DNA of 15,438 bases from UBA12068 sp964452415 (GTDB lineage: Bacteria > Patescibacteriota > Minisyncoccia > Moranbacterales > GWC2-37-73), in contig CAYVME010000025.1 of assembly GCA_964452415.1 (NCBI GenBank), positions 1 through 15,438 of the forward strand, in the 5' to 3' direction. The position numbers and the translations under genes are program-made. A model generated the notes under the pieces. It was not told the DNA's origin. It saw nothing but the letters and a program-made list of their open reading frames with translations, and did not search any database. Positions 1 through 5,465 of this stretch are shown here, in pieces. Numbering within the stretch: position 1 is the first letter of the stretch; each line of letters starts with the position of its first letter.

Positions 1-58
1 CAATTTCCAAAAGCTCCGATTCACTGTCGTTGCATATGGGCCAAAAAGAAAAATAATT
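1..58. repeat. Partial copy (right half) of a nested-hairpin intergenic repeat
   Basis: Bases 1-31 match bases 15408-15438 with one difference (G26 versus C15433). The second half of the element follows: the conserved loop GCTCCGATTCACTGTCGTTG, CATATGGGCC, then an A-rich arm to about 58. That arm is complementary to the left arm at 15370-15388 of the other terminal copy (17 of 19 positions). The window therefore starts inside the element, just after its inner hairpin loop. It lies upstream of the ftsL-like gene. A related full copy is at 2487-2600. Confidence 0.65.
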
Positions 59-69
59 CAGCAGACAAG

Positions 70-92
70 ACTTAACCGCAAAATGCTTAAGT
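70..92 (+). other. Small inverted repeat upstream of the ftsL-like gene
   Basis: ACTTAA (70-75) and TTAAGT (87-92) are perfect arms around an 11-base loop. No T-run follows, so it is not an obvious terminator, and no convincing -35/-10 pair was seen around it. It may be a weak protein site or chance in AT-rich DNA. Confidence 0.3.
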
Positions 93-138
93 AACACAAA
101 AATAAAAAAATTAATTTCTCTGGGGGGAACCAGAAGAA

Positions 139-522
139 ATGCAAAACAGAACTATTGTTGTCAGAAAGCAATCTTGCCAATGGCAACCAAATACAAAAAG
201 AAAAATAACATCGACAGCTTCAGTAAAAAGCTCGCATGCCGCTGGATTTATTAGTCCTGTGTTTGTTGTGCTTGCTTGCACTGCTTTTTCTGCTTTGTTT
301 TATATTTATTCGGTCAATCAAACTGCAACCAAAGGAATTTCAATCAGGAATGCTGAAAAGGAAATCGCTCAGCAGAAAAAGGAAAACGAATCTCTGAAAA
401 TAAAGGAAGCAGAACTTAAATCTTTGTATTACATTGAGGAAATGTCAGCGCAGATTAACATGACTCCGACTTCCAATGTTAAATATCTTCAAGAAACTTC
501 AACCGTTGCCTATATCAGATAA
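139..522 (+). CDS. ftsL: FtsL/DivIC-like small cell-division membrane protein
   Basis: The protein has 127 aa: a basic cytoplasmic N-terminus (residues 1-36), one membrane segment (about 37-58), then an extracytoplasmic Lys/Glu-rich coiled coil (about 70-97, including NAEKEIAQQKKENES). This is the topology and size of FtsL/DivIC proteins, which form a coiled-coil complex that recruits and activates septal wall enzymes. Sequence conservation in this family is very low, so the call rests on architecture and position: it lies 24 bases before a class B transpeptidase, as in dcw clusters. The ATG at 139 follows TCTGGGGGGAACCAGA, a G-rich ribosome-site-like stretch sitting in the loop of a 5-bp hairpin. 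No rsmH/mraZ gene precedes it inside the window. Another single-pass coiled-coil protein remains possible. Confidence 0.65.
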   Translation: MQNRTIVVRKQSCQWQPNTKRKITSTASVKSSHAAGFISPVFVVLACTAFSALFYIYSVNQTATKGISIRNAEKEIAQQKKENESLKIKEAELKSLYYIEEMSAQINMTPTSNVKYLQETSTVAYIR

Positions 523-546
523 GAATTGATGCATAAATAGGCGGTT

Positions 547-2469
547 ATGAATAAATCTAAATTGATAAAGCAAAAAACTGCATCGCACAAAAATGTTCCA
601 GATAAAAACTGGAGACTTTATGGTTTGGCGTTGGGGGTGCTAGGTCTCTCTTTTGTTATTGTTTTGAAATTGTACATCTTGCAAGTTCATCGTCATTCAA
701 CCTATGTTGCGCTGGCTGAAAATCAACACGAGAGAAGCACCTTGCTCAAAGCGACTAGGGGAGAGATTTTTCTTCAAGATGAGGGTCAGCCATATCCGAT
801 TGCGGTCAACAGAGATCTTCAAATGGCATATGCTGTCAGGAGAGAAATGAAGGATGTTGACGGAGCAATTGAAAAACTTGCAGACATTCTTTCGTTGGAG
901 AAAAATTTGCTCAAGGAAAAATTGAGCAATCCTGAGGACATGTTTGAAATTCTCAAGAAAAAACTCTCAGAGGATGAAGTTGGAAAAATAAGAGAGGCAA
1001 AACTTTCAGGAGTATATCTTTCTCCTGAAAGTTTCAGATATTATCCGGCTGGTGAGCTTGGCTCTCAAATTGTGGGCTTTGTTGGTTCCAATGGCGATGA
1101 GCAGAAGGGAATGTATGGAATTGAAGCATCTTTGGAAAAAGTTCTCAGGGGAGAATCTGGAATGCTCAGTCAAGAAGGAGATGCTCGTGGGCGATGGATT
1201 TCTGTTTCTGATAGAGATGTTCAAGAAGCCAAGAATGGTCCTGATGTTGTTCTTACGATAAATCATACTGTTCAATTTGAGGTTGAAAAGATTTTGAAAT
1301 CAGCCATGGAAAAATTTAGCGCTGATGGAGCCACGGCAATAGTTATGGATCCAGGGACTGGAAAAATTTTGGCCATGGCGAATCAACCAAGTTTCAACCC
1401 GAATGAATTTGCCTTGACTGAGGATATTTCCAGATTTAACAATCCGGCAGTGAGTGAGCCATATGAATCAGGATCAGTATTTAAGGCTTTTACTGAAGCT
1501 ATCGGAATTGATGATGGAAAAATAAATGCAGACACAACTTATATTGATACCGGGGTTGTGGTGGAAGCTGGCTATGAAATTCGAAATTCAGATTTAAAGG
1601 CCAATGGTTTGCAGACAATGACTGAAGTTCTTGAAAAATCGCTCAACACTGGTGTGATCTATATTGAGAAATTGGTTGGAAATAAAAAATTTGGCGAATA
1701 TGTGAAATCTTTTGGCTTTGGAGAAAAAACTGGGATTGAGGTTCCAGGTGAAGTTCCTGGAAATATCAGAAATCTTACAAACATAAAATCAGACATAAAT
1801 TTTTTCACTGCTTCTTTTGGTCAAGGAATTTCAGTCACGCCATTGCAACTGGCCACAGCCTATGGGGCTCTTGCCAACAACGGAACCTTGATGAAACCGC
1901 AAATCATCGACGAGCTCAGATATGACAATGGAAAGATTGAAAAAATTAATCCTGAAGAAGTTAGGCAAGTTATTTCACCCGAGGCCTCAAAACAAATTTC
2001 CACAATCCTTCGAAGTGTAGTCGTGAATGGTCATGGAAAAAGAGCGGATGTTCCTGGATATTTGGTTGGTGGAAAAACTGGAACAGCTCAAGTTGCTAAA
2101 AGTGGGTCAAAAGGTTATGAAGACGGCATCAATATTGGTTCTTTCGCGGGTTACGCTCCAACTGACAATCCTCAATTTGTGGTTTTGGTAAAACTCATTA
2201 ATCCGAAAGGAGTTGAGTGGGCAGAGTCTTCAGCGGCGCCGACCTTTGGACAAATCATGAAATTTTTGCTTGAATACTATAAAGTTAAACCAACAGAGGA
2301 TCCGACCACAAGCCCAATGTTTAAAGCATATCAAGGCAATGTTCCTGCTCCGGTTATGGTGGAGACTCAAAGTGAGGTCAAAAAAGCTGACGATTCAAGC
2401 CAAACCAAGAAAGAGAAAAAAGTTGAAGTGAAAAAAGATGATGCGAAAGTAATAACCTCAGGAGATTAA
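547..2469 (+). CDS. ftsI: Class B penicillin-binding protein (FtsI/PBP2 peptidoglycan transpeptidase)
   Basis: The protein has 640 aa. It catalyses D,D-transpeptidation, cross-linking peptidoglycan stems outside the membrane. A basic N-terminus is followed by one membrane anchor (about residues 24-46), a dimerisation region with the conserved RGEI (from an ATRGEI segment), and the transpeptidase domain. All three active-site motifs are present: SVFK with nucleophile Ser310 and Lys313, SLN at 365-367, and KTG at 510-512 (within GGKTGTAQ). The last roughly 40 residues form a charged Lys/Glu/Asp-rich tail of low complexity, beyond the usual family end. The gene follows the ftsL-like gene by 24 bases (AGGCGG upstream of ATG), so the two are probably cotranscribed. 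Septal FtsI and elongation PBP2 cannot be separated with certainty; the FtsL neighbour favours FtsI. No PASTA domain is visible. Confidence 0.93.
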   Translation: MNKSKLIKQKTASHKNVPDKNWRLYGLALGVLGLSFVIVLKLYILQVHRHSTYVALAENQHERSTLLKATRGEIFLQDEGQPYPIAVNRDLQMAYAVRREMKDVDGAIEKLADILSLEKNLLKEKLSNPEDMFEILKKKLSEDEVGKIREAKLSGVYLSPESFRYYPAGELGSQIVGFVGSNGDEQKGMYGIEASLEKVLRGESGMLSQEGDARGRWISVSDRDVQEAKNGPDVVLTINHTVQFEVEKILKSAMEKFSADGATAIVMDPGTGKILAMANQPSFNPNEFALTEDISRFNNPAVSEPYESGSVFKAFTEAIGIDDGKINADTTYIDTGVVVEAGYEIRNSDLKANGLQTMTEVLEKSLNTGVIYIEKLVGNKKFGEYVKSFGFGEKTGIEVPGEVPGNIRNLTNIKSDINFFTASFGQGISVTPLQLATAYGALANNGTLMKPQIIDELRYDNGKIEKINPEEVRQVISPEASKQISTILRSVVVNGHGKRADVPGYLVGGKTGTAQVAKSGSKGYEDGINIGSFAGYAPTDNPQFVVLVKLINPKGVEWAESSAAPTFGQIMKFLLEYYKVKPTEDPTTSPMFKAYQGNVPAPVMVETQSEVKKADDSSQTKKEKKVEVKKDDAKVITSGD

Positions 2470-2486
2470 TTCTGTTATATTTGATG

Positions 2487-2600
2487 TTTTTTCTTTGCCT
2501 ATTTCCTTTTTCGGCACGCTTCGCAGTCAGGAACTATAACTGCTTGCTCGTCCTCGCTCTCGCTGTGGATGGCCTCAAAAGAAAACAGGCAAAGTAAAAA
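2487..2600. repeat. Nested-hairpin intergenic repeat (full copy)
   Basis: An imperfect outer stem pairs about 2487-2514 with 2571-2600; CTTTGCCT pairs with AGGCAAAG, and the base is closed by GGC/GCC. Inside, a left box GGCACGCTT, a weaker inner hairpin (GCAGT/ACTGC) and a right loop GCTCGTCCTCGCTCTCGCTG plus TGGATGGCC match the boxes of the terminal copies (GGCACGCTT, and GCTCCGATTCACTCTCGTTG plus CATATGGGCC). Stem sequences differ between copies while pairing is kept. The element fills almost the whole ftsI-murF gap. No ORF or transposase is present. Confidence 0.7.
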
Positions 2601-2611
2601 TAAATTTTCAT

Positions 2612-3907
2612 ATGAAACCAAAAAAAATCATAATTCTGGAAAAGATTTTGAAGGCAATGGTAATTGTTGTGCTTTGGCGTCACAAGCCAAGAGTTGTGGC
2701 AATTACTGGTAGTGTGGGAAAAACCTCAACCAAGGCGGCAATTTTCGAGGTTCTTTCTTCGCAATTTGATGTTCGCGAAAATCAAAAAAATTACAACAAT
2801 GAAATTGGAATTCCATTGACGATCATCGGAGCACATAGTGGCGAGAGAAATCCTTTCAAGTGGGTTTGGGTTTTGATCAAATGGTTTCTTGTGATTATTT
2901 TTCCAAAATATCCTGAGATATTGATTCTTGAACTTGGCGCTGATCATCCTGGCGACATGAAATATTTCATGTCATTCATCAAGCCTTTGATTAGTGTGGT
3001 TACGAATGTTTCGTTTTCGCATATTGAATTTTTCAAAACCATTGAGAATATCGCCAAAGAAAAAAGAGTTATTGTTGAAGCTCTGAACCCTCAGGGATGG
3101 GCAATCTTGAACGCTGATGACGAAAACACACTCAAGATGGCAAAATGCACACATGCTCAAGTCATGACCTTTGGGCAAGCCGAGGATGCCAATTTCAACG
3201 CTTCGCGCGTGGTGTATAACTATGAAGGCAACAAGCCTGAAGGCATCAGCTTCAAATTGAGCCATGACGGAAAAAACATTCCAATCAGACTGAGAAACAT
3301 TTTGGCAGGTCACTATGTGTATCCAGCATTGGCTGGTGTTGCAGTGGGAATTGTTTTCAAAATGAACTTGGTTGAGATCGCCAAAGCCTTGGAATCTTTT
3401 CGCTCTCCAGCAGGACGCATGAATTTGATTCATGGAGTCAATGAAAGTTTTGTTATTGATGATACATATAATGCTTCACCGATGTCGACTTTGGCAGCTC
3501 TTGGTGTTCTTTGTGAGCTCAATGCCAAGCGGAAAATTGCAGTGCTTGGTGACATGCTTGAATTGGGGGATCAGACCGAAGCAGGTCACAGGGAAGTTGG
3601 AAAAAAGATTTTTGAATCAAAAATTGACATCTTTGTTGCGGTCGGAGAGCGCATGAAATTTGCAGTGGCAGAATTGGTGTCGCTTGGTTTTCCATCTCAA
3701 AACATATTTCAATTTGATGATTCAACAACCGCCAGCCAGAAAATTCGAGAGTTTTTGACGCCCGGAGACTTTGTTTTGGTCAAAGGTTCACAAGGGATGC
3801 GGATGGAGAAGATTTTGGAAGAAATTCTGGAAAACAAGGCTGATGCAAAAAATCTTTTGTGCAGGCAGTCAAAAGAATGGCGAAAAAGACCCTTTGTTAA
3901 GCCATAA
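2612..3907 (+). CDS. murF: MurF-like Mur ligase (UDP-MurNAc-tripeptide:D-Ala-D-Ala ligase) without the N-terminal domain
   Basis: The protein has 431 aa. MurF adds D-Ala-D-Ala to UDP-MurNAc-tripeptide in the cytoplasm, using ATP. The P-loop ITGSVGKTSTK is at residues 31-41. It is followed by the central-domain motifs LELGADHPGDM and VTNVSFSHIEFF, then NADDENTLKM, and by the C-terminal signature DDTYNASP (283-290), typical of MurF. Family members normally place the P-loop after an N-terminal domain of about 80-100 residues; here only 30 residues precede it, so that domain is missing. A hydrophobic stretch (about 86-104, VWVLIKWFLVIIF) sits in the central domain and may contact the membrane. 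ATG at 2612 has no ribosome site, and no earlier in-frame start is apparent past the hairpin repeat. A related amide ligase of the Mur superfamily is the alternative. Confidence 0.8.
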   Translation: MKPKKIIILEKILKAMVIVVLWRHKPRVVAITGSVGKTSTKAAIFEVLSSQFDVRENQKNYNNEIGIPLTIIGAHSGERNPFKWVWVLIKWFLVIIFPKYPEILILELGADHPGDMKYFMSFIKPLISVVTNVSFSHIEFFKTIENIAKEKRVIVEALNPQGWAILNADDENTLKMAKCTHAQVMTFGQAEDANFNASRVVYNYEGNKPEGISFKLSHDGKNIPIRLRNILAGHYVYPALAGVAVGIVFKMNLVEIAKALESFRSPAGRMNLIHGVNESFVIDDTYNASPMSTLAALGVLCELNAKRKIAVLGDMLELGDQTEAGHREVGKKIFESKIDIFVAVGERMKFAVAELVSLGFPSQNIFQFDDSTTASQKIREFLTPGDFVLVKGSQGMRMEKILEEILENKADAKNLLCRQSKEWRKRPFVKP

Positions 3908-3915
3908 TTTTTGAG

Positions 3916-3924
3916 TTATCCACA
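3916..3924 (+). promoter_or_regulatory. Consensus DnaA-box sequence
   Basis: TTATCCACA matches the TTATNCACA DnaA-box consensus exactly and ends 15 bases before the -35 of the next promoter. It stands alone; a nearest second match (TGTGGTTAA at 4529-4537) has one mismatch. A single such 9-mer can occur by chance, and no origin-like cluster is present. Confidence 0.3.
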
Positions 3925-3939
3925 GCCAGCACAACAGCT

Positions 3940-3968
3940 TTGACAAAAAGTCAAAAAAGGAGTATAAT
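3940..3968 (+). promoter_or_regulatory. Consensus housekeeping promoter of the first ORFan unit
   Basis: TTGACA (3940-3945), a 17-base spacer and TATAAT (3963-3968) give a perfect sigma-70-type promoter. The -35 overlaps an inverted repeat, TTGAC-AAAAA-GTCAA. The segment AAAAAGGAGTATAAT closely matches AAAAAGGAGTACAAT in the promoter at 13579-13607. Transcription should start near 3975. Confidence 0.85.
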
Positions 3969-3993
3969 GGAGATATAGTTAGGAAGGGGGGAA

Positions 3994-4014
3994 ATTGAAT
4001 ATGGGGGATTCAAT
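3994..4014 (+). other. Leader hairpin P1 with ATG in its loop
   Basis: ATTGAAT (3994-4000) and ATTCAAT (4008-4014) form a perfect 7-bp stem with loop ATGGGGG. It is preceded by AGGAAGGGGGG, a possible ribosome site for an ATG at 4001. That ATG would open a reading frame running in phase into the gene at 4124. The hairpin would hide or present this start. Confidence 0.5.
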
Positions 4015-4037
4015 GGGGCATTGGTGTTCGTTGAAAT

Positions 4038-4083
4038 CAGAAGATAGTTTCCGTTTTTGGAGGTTGTCTTCTGTTTTTATTTC
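4038..4083 (+). terminator. Terminator-like hairpin in the leader (candidate attenuator or sRNA 3' end)
   Basis: Bases 4038-4052 pair with 4059-4073 over 15 uninterrupted base pairs around a GTTTTT loop, followed directly by TTTTTATTTC. Four pairs are G-U wobbles that exist only in the plus-strand RNA, so the structure fits RNA made from the promoter at 3940. It lies about 40 bases upstream of the ORF's ribosome site, so readthrough would be needed to express the ORF. Confidence 0.65.
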
Positions 4084-4123
4084 AAGGTTATTTAACAATT
4101 TTTCAAAGGAGGAGGTGAGAACA

Positions 4124-4339
4124 ATGAGCGATCGAGAAATTTTCAAAGTCTCAAAAGAAATTGCACGAGAGATGGGCGTTGGGAGCAGAACTCTCAAATT
4201 GTTTCTCTTGGGCAGACCCAGGCATTCCTTAGCTAGTTTGGATAATGATGAAATTCGAAGGTCGCTTAAATATGTTGATGAATCGATACATCGTAAGGAA
4301 CATGCTTTTGTACCCTTTCGTCTCATGATGTCATCATAA
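4124..4339 (+). CDS. Small ORFan, 71 aa, possible helix-turn-helix protein
   Basis: The gene is not assigned to a family. The ATG at 4124 is chosen because AAGGAGGAGGTGA, an almost full complement of the 16S rRNA tail, ends about 7 bases upstream. The frame is open back to TTG 3995 and ATG 4001, so a roughly 113-aa form with a Ser/Phe-rich N-terminus is possible. The segment SKEIAREMGVGSRTLKLFLL (residues about 10-29) has the spacing of a helix-turn-helix (Ala, Gly-Val, Leu), hinting at DNA binding; this is weak inference. The C-terminal part is polar and basic. The unit has its own consensus promoter, structured leader and terminator, and stands apart from murF. An antisense ORF of similar size overlaps it but has no comparable signals. 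Confidence 0.6.
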   Translation: MSDREIFKVSKEIAREMGVGSRTLKLFLLGRPRHSLASLDNDEIRRSLKYVDESIHRKEHAFVPFRLMMSS

Positions 4340-4341
4340 TT

Positions 4342-4408
4342 ACCCTTGGTGCATTCAATGAATGCATATTCTCAATTTGAGAGTATAAATTGCCAAGGGT
4401 CTTTTTTT
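4342..4408 (+). terminator. Branched (three-way) intrinsic terminator
   Basis: ACCCTTGG (4342-4349) pairs with CCAAGGGT (4393-4400), followed by C and seven T. The enclosed sequence forms two further hairpins: TGCATTC/GAATGCA (4350-4366) and TATTCTCA/TGAGAGTA (4367-4385). The result is a three-helix junction rather than a plain stem. It ends the small ORFan transcript, three bases after its stop codon. Confidence 0.75.
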
Positions 4409-4412
4409 GTCC

Positions 4413-4437
4413 AAAATTAAAACTCCCTTGAAGGGAG
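4413..4437 (-). terminator. Terminator of tRNA-Glu
   Basis: On the minus strand CTCCC-TTCAA-GGGAG (4437-4423) is followed by TTTTAATTTT. It lies 19 bases beyond the tRNA 3' end and back-to-back with the ORFan terminator, so the two convergent transcripts are insulated. Confidence 0.6.
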
Positions 4438-4455
4438 CTCTAATTTTTGTTATTG

Positions 4456-4527
4456 TACCGCCACGGAGAATCGAACTCCGGTTTCCAGGATGAGAACCTG
4501 ATGTCCTAACCACTAGACGATGGCGGC
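4456..4527 (-). tRNA. tRNA-Glu (anticodon CTC)
   Basis: The reverse complement folds as a cloverleaf of 72 nt. The acceptor is GCCGCCA/TGGCGGT. The D-arm contains GTCTAGTGGTTAGGAC, typical of glutamate tRNAs. The anticodon arm is TCAGG-TTCTCAT-CCTGG with anticodon CTC reading GAG, and the T-arm is CGGAG-TTCGATT-CTCCG. The first pair is G1-U72, slightly unusual, with discriminator A73. The CCA end is not encoded (CAA follows). It is transcribed against the neighbouring ORFan and towards its own terminator. Confidence 0.96.
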
Positions 4528-4558
4528 ATGTGGTTAAACAAAAACATTAACAATAAAC

Positions 4559-4586
4559 AGTTTAGCATAGGTGAAAAATAAATCAA
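4559..4586 (-). promoter_or_regulatory. Possible promoter of tRNA-Glu
   Basis: On the minus strand TTGATT (4586-4581), a 16-base spacer and TAAACT (4564-4559) precede the tRNA, giving a leader of about 25 nt. The match is moderate and this is a tentative assignment. Confidence 0.4.
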
Positions 4587-4612
4587 CAATGCCAGGATTA
4601 TGATTTTGGATG

Positions 4613-4645
4613 TGAAAAAAGGCATCAATCTTATGATGGATGCCT
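4613..4645 (-). terminator. Terminator of the 204-aa gene
   Basis: On the minus strand AGGCATC (4645-4639) pairs with GATGCCT (4626-4620), followed by a T-run. It lies 18 bases after the stop codon and is followed by CACATCCAAAA. Confidence 0.7.
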
Positions 4646-4663
4646 CTCTTGACGTTGTCGGTG

Positions 4664-5278
4664 TTACTTGTTTCTTTTTCTTGCTGCAATGAGGGCTTTC
4701 CTGTTTTTAGACCTCATTTGTTTTACCTGTTCCACTTTGCCAGGAAGTTCAGGCCTGACAATGTGATCAAGTATATCAATAAGTACGTCTGGATCTTTGT
4801 CGCTACTTGGAAATTTTAAACTGTTGATTTTTATGACTGCACAGTATGTGCCATCATTGTAATGTGCGTACCCGTCCATCTTTATGCCGGACATGTCAAT
4901 ACTTGCATCACTTTCAAAATCGCAGATAAGTTCCTCAATAAAGAGGTTTAACATTATTTTATTGCTTGTTATGTTTCTCTTTTTCTCTTCAGCCATACGT
5001 TCTTTTTCAATTCTGAGGATATCTAAAAGATGAACAAGATCGGGGACACGTATAAGCCAGGAATCTTCAAGCTTTTCAAATGCGATGCCATATCTCTCAA
5101 GTTTTTTTTCTTCGATGTGTTTTTCGATGAGTTTCTTGATTTTTTGACTTGTTTGTACTGAGATTGTTTCATCTTCACTTAAGATCTCAAGACGAATTTC
5201 TTTAATTGAAAACTTAAGCTCCTCATGAAAATAAGTAAGAACTTCTTGAATTTCTTCCTGTACAATTTTTTGTGGCAT
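4664..5278 (-). CDS. Uncharacterised 204-aa protein
   Basis: The family is not recognised. The protein is soluble, with no signal peptide or membrane segment. The first 60 residues are highly charged and predicted helical (two amphipathic stretches around 5-15 and 40-60). A middle part around 92-105 is Lys/Glu-rich and could form a coiled coil. A segment around 130-155 (GYAHYNDGTYCAVIKINSLK) reads like a beta-rich unit. The C-terminus (about 180-204) is strongly basic (QMRSKNRKALIAARKRNK) and could contact nucleic acid. The ATG at 5278 is preceded by AAGGGGAGGGCA, a strong ribosome site rare in this window. It has its own consensus promoter, hairpin leader and terminator, and is divergent from the prenyl synthase gene. 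A toxin or nucleic-acid-binding role would be guesswork. Confidence 0.7.
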   Translation of the reverse strand: MPQKIVQEEIQEVLTYFHEELKFSIKEIRLEILSEDETISVQTSQKIKKLIEKHIEEKKLERYGIAFEKLEDSWLIRVPDLVHLLDILRIEKERMAEEKKRNITSNKIMLNLFIEELICDFESDASIDMSGIKMDGYAHYNDGTYCAVIKINSLKFPSSDKDPDVLIDILDHIVRPELPGKVEQVKQMRSKNRKALIAARKRNK

Positions 5279-5292
5279 TGTGCCCTCCCCTT

Positions 5293-5351
5293 ATTTTTGC
5301 CTAAATAGGCTTGATTTTTAATGATACTACTTGGCCATTAAGCCAAGAGTC
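5293..5351 (-). other. Leader of the 204-aa gene with two hairpins
   Basis: Between the promoter and the start codon, the minus-strand leader holds CTTGGC/GCCAAG (loop TTAATG, at about 5327-5344) and the compact palindrome GCCTATTTAGGC (about 5299-5310). The second hairpin ends just upstream of the GGGGAGG ribosome site. Their role is unknown. Confidence 0.45.
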
Positions 5352-5380
5352 ATAATAGACCATTATGGAGATTTTGTCAA
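5352..5380 (-). promoter_or_regulatory. Consensus promoter of the 204-aa gene
   Basis: On the minus strand TTGACA (5380-5375), a 17-base spacer and TATTAT (5357-5352) form a near-perfect promoter. The spacer contains CCATAATGG, almost a palindrome. It is back-to-back with the prenyl synthase promoter; the two -35 boxes are 10 bases apart. Confidence 0.8.
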
Positions 5381-5390
5381 CCCCAAAACC

Positions 5391-5418
5391 TTGCAAGATT
5401 CGTTTTTGATGATACAAT
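5391..5418 (+). promoter_or_regulatory. Promoter of the prenyl synthase operon
   Basis: TTGCAA (5391-5396), a 16-base spacer and TACAAT (5413-5418), with TG-A just before the -10 (extended -10). It is positioned 48 bases before the ATG at 5466 and diverges from the promoter of the minus-strand gene. Confidence 0.6.
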
Positions 5419-5465
5419 TGAAGGAATTGAAATGGCTCAAATTTAAGCAATATTAGGAAAATAAC

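Noticed and set aside
1..31. Reading the terminal match as proof of a circular plasmid or phage
   Set aside because: The match has one mismatch, belongs to a dispersed repeat also present at 2487, and the content is chromosomal housekeeping genes.
3979..4326. A 115-aa antisense frame opposite the first ORFan
   Set aside because: It has no ribosome site or promoter, and it runs across a leader hairpin whose G-U pairs and terminator belong to the plus strand. The plus-strand ORF has a near-perfect ribosome site.
4423..4437. Attachment-site duplication of the tRNA-Glu 3' end
   Set aside because: No second copy of the tRNA end was seen in the window; the nearby inverted repeat is simply a terminator.
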